The notes beneath the pieces were generated by a model that was given only the letters and a program-made list of their open reading frames with translations, made no database searches and was not told the origin of the DNA. A stretch of 64,000 bases of DNA, from positions 7,750,001 to 7,814,000 of the forward strand of contig NC_064220.1 of NCBI RefSeq assembly GCF_023101765.2. The letters run 5' to 3'. Positions 11,057-24,094 of the stretch are shown piece after piece; positions within the stretch are counted from its first letter, which is position 1, and each line of letters starts with the position of its first letter. A program made the position numbers and the translations under genes. The DNA is from Spodoptera frugiperda (taxonomy: Eukaryota > Arthropoda > Insecta > Lepidoptera > Noctuidae).

Positions 11057-11345
11057 TCAAATACTCAATCGATGGACGAGCAGTGTGTGAGCTTGCATTG
11101 CCGTGGTACAGGATGTTTGTGTTATAATTCCCAGGTAATAGGGGGTGAGCCTATTGCCATATACTGGGCACAATTCCAGACCCCGTGCAACTACTGAGAA
11201 TTTTTCAGAAAACCGAAAAAACTCCAAGTACTCGGCCTTTTGGCTAAGATCAAAGTGTAGTACTTTGCCCGACCCAGGAATCGAACCCGAGACCTCTTGT
11301 CCTGCAGTCGCACTTGCGAGCACTCGACCAACGAGGCAGTCAGTT
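11057..11345 (-). mobile_element. tRNA-derived SINE (family TGCCTCGTTGG), carrying a U2 insert
   Basis: On the minus strand the head reads ACTGCCTCGTTGGTCGAGTG, with a B box GGGTTCGATTCC. The body (TCAGTAGTTGCACGG, then ATATGGCAATAGGCTCACC) matches the copy at 43105-43395. Relative to that copy, about 30 bases are inserted; see the separate entry at 11231-11262. Confidence 0.85.
11231..11262 (+). ncRNA. U2 snRNA 5'-end fragment (non-functional)
   Basis: The 32 bases beginning CTCGGCCTTTTGGCTAAG and ending GTGTAGTA match U2 snRNA from about nucleotide 8 to 40. This region includes the branch-point-recognition GUAGUA. It lies on the plus strand inside a SINE of minus orientation. It lacks the first bases, the Sm site and all later stem-loops, so it is not a gene. 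The U2 sequence is from memory of the conserved metazoan RNA. Confidence 0.8.
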
Positions 11346-14300
11346 ATTAGTCAGGACTGGTTGGAAGTTTAACCCCCGAATACTAAAAGGTTACTCAAAT
11401 TTAAGTTGTACTTAAATATCGTGCAAAAGCTAATTATTATTTGATTTCAAATCGCAGAACATTTGGCGACATGTAAACTTGATGTTGGTTTGTTTGTTGA
11501 TAAATATTATGTGACGTCACCTGCCTATGCGGCGCCATCTTGCATAGAGATACGTTTTTGCGAATATTTTAATTATATTATCAATGTGAATTCGAATATT
11601 TACGGCCTATTGTCAGATTTCTGTTAGGTTCTGTAGACATTATTAAATAATGTGAAACAATTTTTGGAATTTTGTCAAATAGCCTTTAGCATCTGGCATA
11701 TTTATGTAGTCAGTCAGTCGATTAGAAATTATTACGGCGCGCCACAGTATGGTCTACCATTTCTAATTTATTCTTTACGACAACCTGATCAAAATTCACC
11801 TGCCTAACATACAAAATGTCAAGTTTGTAGGAATTGTAGGTCACCGCGACTGCGACGACCTAAGACCAGAATGCCGCGTTAGAGAAAGCTCTCAAGTTTG
11901 TATGTAAGTTGACAACCGGCTGGTTTTGCTACAAGTCTGAATATCTGCTTTCTAGAATATCATCTCGGGTTCTATTGATAAGAGAATGCAGCGAGTACTT
12001 ATATGCACGCCCTGGATAACCGGACAAACGGCGCATTACAATAACTGTCGCGGCCCGCGGCAGCTGTATGAGCCCCATTACTTACATGCGTTTTGTTTGA
12101 GCCGCTCCTCAGGGAGTGCGGCTGACCGTTTCTCCGAAAAAAAAGGTACTCCGCGCCATGCATAAGTATCGTAACAAGTGCTAGGTATGTAACTATGCTT
12201 TCTTGTAAGTATAATATATATTACAGCAATACAGCCGTTTATTATACTTTATTCGCTCATCATCATCGATAGGATAGAGAGGTAAGTGGATGGACTAGAG
12301 TCTAGATAGCATACAGTATAGTTAGGTATTAGGTACATATACATAGGTTTGCAATGTAGGTACTTACGTTCTAAGTGTTATCACAGTCACACACCGTACC
12401 TATTTTATTGTCCCTTCTATAGGTACACACGTAGGTAGTGTAGTGTAGAGGTACCTACTTACATACTTTGTCGCACTAAGTTTCAATCAATTTAAGAGTC
12501 AGGGTCAGCGAGTACGTGTGTATCAGCCCAAAACCAACGGCAACATCGACAACTATTTATTTAAACAACTACTTTATGTATCATAATTATATTGTTTATG
12601 TATCCAAGTAGTGAGTTTATCAGATGTACTTTCGACATTCGATTATAAAATGAACACGCAGTAGAAGCTAAATATATTATGTTTACGTAGTACTTAGTAG
12701 AAAGAACCAGAACTCAATGAATCCAGTAACAAATTCTTATTGAGCTACTACAAATGCTACAATGAACAATGAAACAACGTACCAAGTCGACGGGAAATAT
12801 CATGTCTTCGGAGCGTTCGATTTCCTTTTTTATTTATAACTCATCAAACTACGCACCACTGAGCTGTAATGTATAAGCTAACAATTTATACTAATACTTC
12901 GATAGTAACCACGAGAACGAAGTTAACTCCGAAGTGTGCAAACCCGTACTGGCAGCGGACACGGCGGTGATGTGCGAATAAAAAGTGAAAATGTTTGTTT
13001 TGATGTCCACTTGTTTTGTTATACCAAGTAGGTATTTGTAGTCGAACAAGTGCGCAGCGGTAGCTCTGACAAAACAAAAACGCTTGTTGGTACATAGTAA
13101 CAATTGGCTCAATCGGTACTTTTCAATATGGTTGTATAATACTCGTTTGGAAACACTAGGTACTCAATGTGTCGTAAATAAATGAATAACGAATAAGAAT
13201 TAAGAATAGAAATTAATTGATTCTATATAAAATATTGTTTTATTCTGATTAACAAGCAAAGCTTTATAGGTTTAGGTGATGTTTAGGTGGGTAACATATC
13301 AATGACAAGAACATTATTCAGAGATAGGAGAATTTTGATTTTGTATTAAAAATTGAATTTAAATATTATTGATAAATATTCTATGCCATTGAAAGGAATG
13401 GTATCCCTTCGGCTGTGGCTGGAATCAATCATGCCATCATGACATGTACCCAGTAAGTATATAGGTAGGTATGGAATAAAAACAGCGGTACTGACTTTTG
13501 GTATTAGAATTTTTAAGTTATTACATTTATAGTGATCAAAAAATATTGTTAAAACATGTATAATTTAATAGGTGGCAAAATATTGTACCGAATAAGTAAG
13601 GAAAAAAAAGAGACAACATGCTCAATTGTTCATGTCATGAAATAAGACATCCCGGTAATCCCTTTATTTAAGTTATTATGAACAGTTCCTAATAAACCTA
13701 TTATTAGTCTACCCTCGGGCGCATGATTGTCTGTCTATACAGTACTCATTCAAGGCCTTAGCACCACATTACTAATATTGACTTCGGACTGAATTACGCA
13801 CGTCCTTTAACAGTCGATAAAAATAACAAAAATCAAAACTCGTTGAATCGCAGTATACCGGGTTGCCATAAGTATCATAGATACTATTGTTGGGCGATCA
13901 GAAACGTGCGAACTGCCACGTTAACGTAATGTGATAGTGCCGCACAACTCGCATAAAGGCGTAGACTGAGAAGGATCTCTGTCTACCACTGTCTTCGCAT
14001 AAATAAGACCGAGAGGTCTGACAACAAAAAAACGTATGACAGTTTGCACGTTTGTAATGGCCAAATTATAGCTACCTCAATTATTTCCCACTTTTTTGTC
14101 GAGCTATATACTTACAGGAAAAAAATTTAGGTGTGTTTTAATATCATTTTCATAAAATAAATATAATATACACGTATTTTTTTTTATTTACTTTCAATCT
14201 CAAGGTGTGACCTGTGAAAGGATATCCAATGCAAATCATTTTTTATGGCCGTACGCTCTAATATAGAAAAAATGTTAATATTTTTTTATCGGTGAAAACG

Positions 14301-14500
14301 TGTTCTATTACCGTTTTAGATAATAGATGATGATGAATATCCTGTATATAATAATATTTTACAGTCAAAAGTCAAAACTCTTATCCAGTCGTAAGCACTA
14401 TTTACTAGCAAAACCAGTCAAAAGTACTTTTAACTGATAATAATTATTGGTAATTTTCCCTCCATTTCACCACACCACTCCACGACGCGACGGTCAGATC
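11346..14500. other. Long AT-rich intergenic region, no gene recognised
   Basis: Only short open frames without recognisable domains are seen on either strand. The missing TMEM86 first exon could lie here but is not identifiable. No RNA gene or clear transposon termini were seen. Confidence 0.4.
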
Positions 14501-14544
14501 TATCTCTACCCTACCTTGTAAATTGGCAACTATTTGCTGTCACC

Positions 14545-14640
14545 GTCACCAGATATGTCTGTCACTATGACATAATGTACTTTAATTACTTGTCAGTGTC
14601 ACATGTCACAATCGTGTCATCGTTCGTTTGTATAACAGTT
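14545..14640 (+). promoter_or_regulatory. TGACA/TGTCA cluster upstream of ZNF330
   Basis: Between 14545 and 14622 there are at least six TGTCA, TGACA or GTCAC motifs, ending about 100 bases before the ZNF330 start codon. Similar clusters precede Graf and AIFM1. The regulatory role is inferred from position and recurrence only. Confidence 0.35.
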
Positions 14641-14681
14641 TAACACATCATACAGTTTTCTTTTTCAACAAAATACCGTAG

Positions 14682-17896
<3,215 letters not shown>

Positions 17897-18100
17897 GCCC
17901 CGCAATACACGGAGTCGCTATCCACAGCTTAGTTTTATTGCTCCTCCCAGTTACCATTCCCTCCCTACTTCGGACTAAGACAATGTACAAAAACATGAAA
18001 AATTTGATTTACTTTCGATCAAGCAATGGCAAAGCACAAATACCTTGATACACAGTTTGTTATATTATCTGAACTCTCTCTCTGACGTGTTATGTTTTAT

Positions 18101-18106
18101 AATAAA
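18101..18106 (+). terminator. ZNF330 polyadenylation signal
   Basis: AATAAA lies about 205 bases after the ZNF330 stop. It is the first canonical signal in the 3' region. Confidence 0.6.
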
Positions 18107-18225
18107 ACTCGTATCAATGTTCCGTGTGGACTTGGAATTATAAACGAATTGTGTGAAGTTTTCGTACCTACCGACTTACAGCCTATCAGTAGACAACGTG
18201 TGTGTTAATTATTTTGAACAAACTT

Positions 18226-18340
18226 CAAAATTATTTGTTTGACCTATGTATATGTATTTTATATGTATGTATACGATATATGATTATGCGCGATTATCTC
18301 GGGTTTGGCTGAACCAATGAAAATTTTGCTTTTTGAAAAA
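18226..18340 (+). repeat. 115-bp repeat, left copy
   Basis: The stretch including GCGCGATTATCTCGGGTTTG and the following A tract recurs in the same orientation at 22304-22415 with only a few differences. The two copies bracket 4 kb of repeat-rich DNA. The element family is not recognised. Confidence 0.7.
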
Positions 18341-18344
18341 AAAA

Positions 18345-20216
18345 ATCCCATCAAAAACATCCTGTAAAAAACCCAAGTCTCGCAGCTCAGTCTTTCTACC
18401 GTCAAAAGTTGTGAGATCCATGTAATACCAAGTCGGTTAATCTATTTAGTGTCTACTTGAAGGACCTTCTGTCTTAAGTTATTACATAAGTTATTATCAT
18501 ACCAATATTAAAAATATTTAACGTTTTAAACAAATAGATCGACTTGGACATCGCTTGATTTGATTACACTAGGCAACAAAAAAAATAAAAAAAAATTTCC
18601 CAGAGATCTGATTGTGTGATTCGGAAAGGCCATGGTATAGAGAACTTAGAACAGTAAATAAAACATCTCAGTCACGTATAGCTTTTAAGAGAAATTTATT
18701 TTTAGTTTTAACAATTTTTTGTTATTATTTTAAAGTAAAATATTATTTAGACTTGAAAAATAAACTAGTTTTTGTTCTTTTGGCCTGCCTGTTATAAGAA
18801 GAGGTTGGTGTCTCTCTAATTAAAAACCAGCAGTAGTCTGCAAGCATTGCAGTGGTCCATTTTCCCTGATAACGCTTTTCCATTGAGGCAATTTCTTGGT
18901 GAAAGCGCTCACCGTGCTCATCACTCACTGCGCCTAAATTTTCTTTAAAAAAATTAAGGTGGGAATGCAGAAAATGTATTTTTAATGACATATTGCACCC
19001 CAGTTGTTTATAAGCATGTAACAATTGGTTTATAAGGCTTTCATATTGAGGCGATCGTTTATTTCCCAAAAAAAATTCCGTGACAACAAATCCATTGCTT
19101 TAATCTTGAACCATATATTTCAGATTTTTCCTTAGGTAAGTCTAAGTCTCTAAAAAGATCGTCAAGCTCAGATTGGCTGATCAAATGTGGTGCTTTAGAT
19201 GTACTTGCCACTTGAAAGTCTTCACATTCATCATCAGAACTAGAAGTGTTACTTGAGGATTCAACGTGACTTGGTGGGTTAGGTACTGGAAGATCTTCTG
19301 AATGTGGTATTGGTTTTGTTACGGAAGACACCTCTGCGTACTTTACTGTGTCCTCTGCGTACTTTACAAAAATAACAGTCACTTACATGATCCTTAGGTT
19401 CTCGCCAAATCATAGGTTGACCAAAAGGCATCTTTGTTGGTTTTCCATTAAACCAGTTTGTCAAATTCTTGTGGCATGAGAAGCAACACATGTGTGGCAC
19501 CCAATATTTATCTTGGTTGCGAACGTCTAAACCAAAATATGCACGATAACACTTCGTAATTACTTAACGGCGTTATGGGTTTTTTTTTACTCTTCAGTGA
19601 AAATAAAACAAAATAAATCCGGAGAATTAACACAAAAGCGAGACATGGCGAAAGAAATCAATGTATACTGACACTACAAAATATTATTGTGATCGTTACT
19701 AAGAAGAATTTAGAGCTACCCTCCAAAACTAATAAAAAAAGTGATTTTTTACAAAAATGTTAAAATCTCCATTCCTATACGTGACAGAAATAAATTATTA
19801 TTTTTCTGGTATTAGGTGTATGATTATCAATAAAATACGGTATGAATTTTCTCCGGGAAATTTTGAGTGTTGCCTAGTGTTATTAGTATGTATCACACTA
19901 CACAGCACGACGGGCCAGCGACCAACAGGAACGAGAGTTTCAATCGCGTGAGGCGCGAGAGACTAAAGAATCTAATATAATATTGTAATATTCATTTTGT
20001 TTTCATGCGATGTCCAAGTCGATCTATTTGTTTAAAACGTTAAATATTTTTAATATTGGTATGATAATAACTTATGTAATAACTTAAGACAGAAGGTCCT
20101 TCAAGTAGACACTAAATAGATTAACCGACTTGGTATTACATGGATCTCACAACTTTTGACGGTAGAAAGACTGAGCTGCGAGACTTGGGTTTTTTACAGG
20201 ATGTTTTTGATGGGAT
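18345..20216. mobile_element. DNA transposon derivative with 210-bp inverted arms
   Basis: Bases 18345-18554 and 20007-20216 are reverse complements of each other over 210 bases, and I found no mismatch by eye. Between them lie minus-strand reading-frame remnants of an arthropod repeat-associated protein. Such long matching arms imply a recent event or gene conversion. I could not define a target duplication, so the true outer ends may differ. The superfamily is not assigned. Confidence 0.75.
18743..19500 (-). pseudogene. Internally deleted transposon-associated protein
   Basis: Minus-strand segments read in order: a Cys-rich part with CYFC (19500-19280), a segment with SELDDLFRDLDLPKEKSEIYG (19250-19100), and a C-terminal segment with GERFHQEIASMEKRYQGKW and MLADYCWFLIRETP (19069-18743). 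I recall this order from uncharacterised repeat-borne proteins of arthropods. There they are separated by a long central region that is missing here. Frame changes near 19280 and 19065 also break it. Function is unknown; a transposase role is inferred only from the flanking inverted arms. Confidence 0.6.
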
Positions 20217-20289
20217 CTCACTTCTTTTTGTAGAGCCTTTCTTTTTGATACCATCTACTTCTAACGAATTTTGTTAAAGGTCTTATGAT

Positions 20290-20470
20290 ATTTTCTTATT
20301 TTTATATGTAGTCTTCTTCTTTTTCTTTTCCGGTACTACTTCTTGAGCTTCAGCCACAGTTTTTCTCAAAGCCCACTCCCTGTCTCTATGGGCTTTTCTC
20401 GGAGGCTTTGATGTCTCAATTTTTGACAAGTCTGGACGGTAAATACTTCTTAATCTGTTGTATTAATAAA
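20290..20470 (-). pseudogene. Possible exon or protein fragment, unknown
   Basis: On the minus strand a stretch of about 55 codons reads sensibly (IYRPDLSKIETSKPPRKAHR ... REWALRKTVAEAQ, then a lysine run) and ends in a stop. An AG preceded by a modest pyrimidine stretch lies just upstream. It may be a terminal exon or part of a transposon protein. I do not recognise it. Confidence 0.3.
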
Positions 20471-20759
20471 GTCGTAATTTCGATTGATAAATGAAAATCG
20501 CAAACTTATAGGTTAGGTTTCGAGGCACATCCGAACAGCATGAGGGCGCTCGCACGTATGCGTGCGGCTGCCGCTCGCTCGAAGGCATTCACATTTCATT
20601 GTTCTGTCATTTTGGCGTATATTTTGCTTGTCAGTCATAGACTAAAATAGAGGCCAGTCTGTCTGTAAGGAGGCTAGTCGCGCTAACAATCTAGACACAC
20701 GGCAGTGTGTCCGCCAAGTTCGAGCAAAAAAACCGACACACCGGCCGTGGGTTATATTA

Positions 20760-21240
20760 CACGAACCGTTTCGGGCCAAGTTCGACCCACCTATAACTCA
20801 AAATCTATTTTATCTACGGATATGAAATTTCTAGTATCTGTCGAGATCTACTTACTTATCTAAAATGCAAAATTTCATTAATGTACCTATTGTAGGTCTT
20901 GAGATATTGACGTCAGAAAATCGCTATTTTTACTATACACTCACTGACTGACTGACTCACTCACTCATCAAAAACCTAGACCACTTCCAATGGTCGTATC
21001 GACTTGAAATTTGGCATGGAGGTAGGTCTTTAGGTCAAGGTAAAGGAAAAAATCTGAAAATGGCCAAGTGTGAGTCGGTTTTAAAAATAATGAAGGTGTA
21101 AATTCATACCCCTAAGGAACTAAAACAAAAAATTTATCTATATCTTCCAATGGTCGTACCGACCTAAAATTCGTTACGAAGGTTTGTATTTAGTCAAAGT
21201 AAAGTAAAATAAGAAAAAAAGAAAATAAACCTTACAAAAA
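20760..21240 (+). repeat. Repeat-rich segment with internal direct duplication
   Basis: A block near 20985-21050 (CTTCCAATGGTCGTATCGAC...) is repeated in the same orientation, more diverged, near 21145-21215. It is of mobile-element origin by appearance, and the family is not recognised. Confidence 0.45.
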
Positions 21241-21246
21241 TAAATG

Positions 21247-21642
21247 AAATCCCACCCAAAACATAAATGTGAAAGGCTGCCAAGTTCGATAATATTGGAA
21301 TGCTTCGCCTATAAAAGAAGTGAGATCTAAATAAGTACCAAGTTCCATACACAGACCTCAGTTAAAAATGATATAACTTGGCAAGTTTTATTAGAAAATT
21401 ATATACTTGACTCATTGCGTTTAGAAGGTTTATAACGAAGTGTGTGAAAACTTGCCAAGTTTGTTTTACTTTCTATGTACAAGTATATAATTTTCTATTA
21501 AAACTTGCCAAGTTATATAATTTTTAACTGAGGTCTGTGTATGGAACTTGGTACTTATTTAGATCTCACTTCTTTTATAGGCGAAGCATTCCAATATTAT
21601 CGAACTTGGCAGCCTTTCACATTTATGTTTTGGGTGGGATTT
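21247..21642. repeat. Large near-perfect palindrome / foldback element
   Basis: Arms of about 160 bases (starting AAATCCCACCCAAAACAT; ending in its complement) flank a spacer of about 80 bases. The arms contain GTGAGATCTAAATAAGTACC and its complement. There is no coding content. It probably is a foldback MITE. Confidence 0.75.
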
Positions 21643-21864
21643 ATATATAACAGATTTAAATTATAATACATATATTGTTTTATTAGATTTTCGTACTTCA
21701 AGACATGTCCAATCATGTGTTTTTCATTACGTCGACCATTTTACAAGTAATAATGTTGTTCAGTTTCATGGGCTAAACACACCCTTACCCACCCTATACC
21801 CCCTCCCTTGCCTCATATGGTAGGTACCTATCTACACCTATTAAATTTATAACCACCACCAACC

Positions 21865-21934
21865 ACCAACTGCATAAATAACTTTGTAATCCCATATATT
21901 TATATGGGATTACAAAGTTATTGATGCAGTTGGT
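21865..21934. repeat. Hairpin of about 30-base arms
   Basis: ACCAACTGCAT...TAATCCCATA is followed after about six bases by TATGGGATTA...ATGCAGTTGGT, with one two-base mismatch in the arms. It is a small inverted repeat of unknown origin. Confidence 0.7.
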
Positions 21935-22303
21935 GTATTTGGAAAACTGGACCGAAATTACAAAATATTTAAGTTTTCCCATGATTAAGACACTAAACTC
22001 TATATGTATTCCAAATATGAAGCTTCTAAGTCTGCTAGAAGTGCCTTGGACTTTTGATGATCGGTGAGTCAGTGAGTGACAAAATTTAGAAACTTTAACA
22101 AGTTGTCATTCTTAAACTACTGGTTCAAATTAACTGAAATTTTAAATATTCCGTGTTTATACAATGCCGGATTAGTTACTGAAGATTCAGGTTTCTTGCT
22201 TTATCCACAACCGAATTATAGGGGGTCGAAAAAGGCCCGAATTGCTTCGAGAAAAGGATGGTACGGCCGTGCCGCTTTTTTTTTGCTCGACTTGGCGGGG
22301 GCA

Positions 22304-22415
22304 CTGATTATTTGTTTGACCTATGTATTTTATATGTATGTATACGATATATGATTATGCGCGATTATCTCGGGTTTGGCTGAACCAATGAAAATTTTGC
22401 TTTTTGAAAAAAAAA
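22304..22415 (+). repeat. 115-bp repeat, right copy
   Basis: Same sequence as 18226-18340 in the same orientation, lacking a six-base GTATAT unit present on the left. Confidence 0.7.
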
Positions 22416-22496
22416 TGATCTTTCGAAATGAAGTTAAATGTATTAATGAATATTATATATAATTGAAATACAAAATACTTTAAAGTCAGGTCAGAC

Positions 22497-22572
22497 TGCC
22501 TCGTTGGTCGAGTGGTGACAAGTGCGACTGCCGGACAAGGGGTCTCGGGTTCGATTTCCGGGTCGGGCAAAG
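22497..22572 (+). mobile_element. SINE head (family TGCCTCGTTGG), truncated
   Basis: ACTGCCTCGTTGGTCGAGTG with B box GGGTTCGATTTCC matches the heads at 11345 (-) and 43105 (+). The body beyond GGGCAAAGTAT is lost. Confidence 0.75.
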
Positions 22573-23800
22573 TATAACTAAGTTTTCTTCGTATTTTCGA
22601 AAATTTAATTAAATAAAGCTAATAAGTTTACATTGTAACCTATTAGCAAAATAAATGTAATTTATACTGACGCTATCTCAAATCTATTGTCTGTTTATAT
22701 GGTGATGCATGGGAGTCTATATATCGAAATGCGCGCCGTGTGCTCACTGCTCACCCTGCGTGTACACTTCTTATGTAAATTAAATATTCCTTTATAGCAA
22801 ACAAGGAGGTTGAAAATTATTATAGATTTTTAACCGACTTCAAAAAAGAAGGTTCGCAGTTTCTCCAGTACGTATGTATGTAGCGGCAGCTGGTGGTACC
22901 GTGCGCACGTACGAACCCCTTGCAGTAGGCACCACTAACGCGAGCGATGCAATAGCAGACAGAATAGACATATTTTCATGTACACTCAATGAGTTCACAA
23001 AGGTAACATAATTATGAGGTACAACCTCAATAAAATTAGTAAATAATGAGTTTCTATAATTTGTAAAAGTTATTTAAGTATTAGGATAGTGTTAATGTTA
23101 GGTTATTTATGTTCATACAGATACCTATTTGTTTTGGTTTATTATATCAGCATAGTATTTTTCAGAGGAGGATTTAGGGATATTACCTGACTTATAAAAA
23201 ATGGGAGCGGTAAAGAAAAAAGTTTTTTATTTTTATTTATAGACCTCGGGAGATGCCAAATATATCAGTTAGAAAAGTAGTTCTAGTAGTCAAGAAATCT
23301 TATTATTTATTTTGTTCTCGCTCTTAAATTCGATTCTGAGTTGAAACTTACAGAATGTTAATTTATTTTTCTTAGCTGTATTAAGTGTCAGGGATTTTAA
23401 CGTTATGCGGAATATTTGTGATTTTTTTGTAAGCCTTCTTTCAACCCTTTAAAAGAGCGCAAGCGAAGCTCGCTGCTGCCAGGTGCAGAAGCGAGTGCAT
23501 AAAGATAATTTTTCGTACTACATAATTACTTCTTAACATTCCTGACCCCCGATCCAGCAAAAGAAAATATAAGTTTCACCTCATTTAAAACCTTTCAATC
23601 ACATAATAAGAGCGGGCATACGTTAGAAAGATTTCTTCAATACTTTACAACATAACACATACGACATACATAACACTTCTATGAAACATTCACTGAAACA
23701 TTTGGCATTATCAGTGTAGTCCTTAAAAACCCACAGTTACCACAGAATTTTATTTTTGTCTGTTGAGGCTAGGATTTACCGATCTCCTTTATAATGGCAA
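22573..23800. other. Intergenic DNA before Graf
   Basis: No gene is recognised. A short repeat relic (TTTTTAACCGACTTCAAAAA near 22838) is common insect repeat sequence. Confidence 0.4.
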
Positions 23801-23804
23801 CATT

Positions 23805-24094
23805 ATATGAGTCGGGTTGACAATTTTGACAGTTGAGTAATAATTGTCACTTTGTCAGTATTGTCAGTCTCTCAAGTAGACTCGCATTATTCGTTTTGCT
23901 CAACAATTACTGATAGGGTAGTGTAAGATAAATAGTTGTGGCGTGGTCGGTCCGATCGCGAGTGTATCCGTCCGTGTGGTCACGAGTGCAGGATGCTGGT
24001 CGCAATGCTGGCGCCGGAACTCGCTGGGTGAAAGTGTGTGGTGTTGTGACCGTGAGGCTGCGAGTGAGCGAAGCGCGATTGCGAGTGGGTGACG
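23805..24094 (+). promoter_or_regulatory. Graf promoter region and 5' leader
   Basis: Five TGACA/GTCAC/TGTCA motifs occur at 23817-23867, followed by a GC-richer stretch up to the start codon at 24095 that likely is the 5' UTR. No TATA box is evident. The start site is not determined. Confidence 0.4.
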
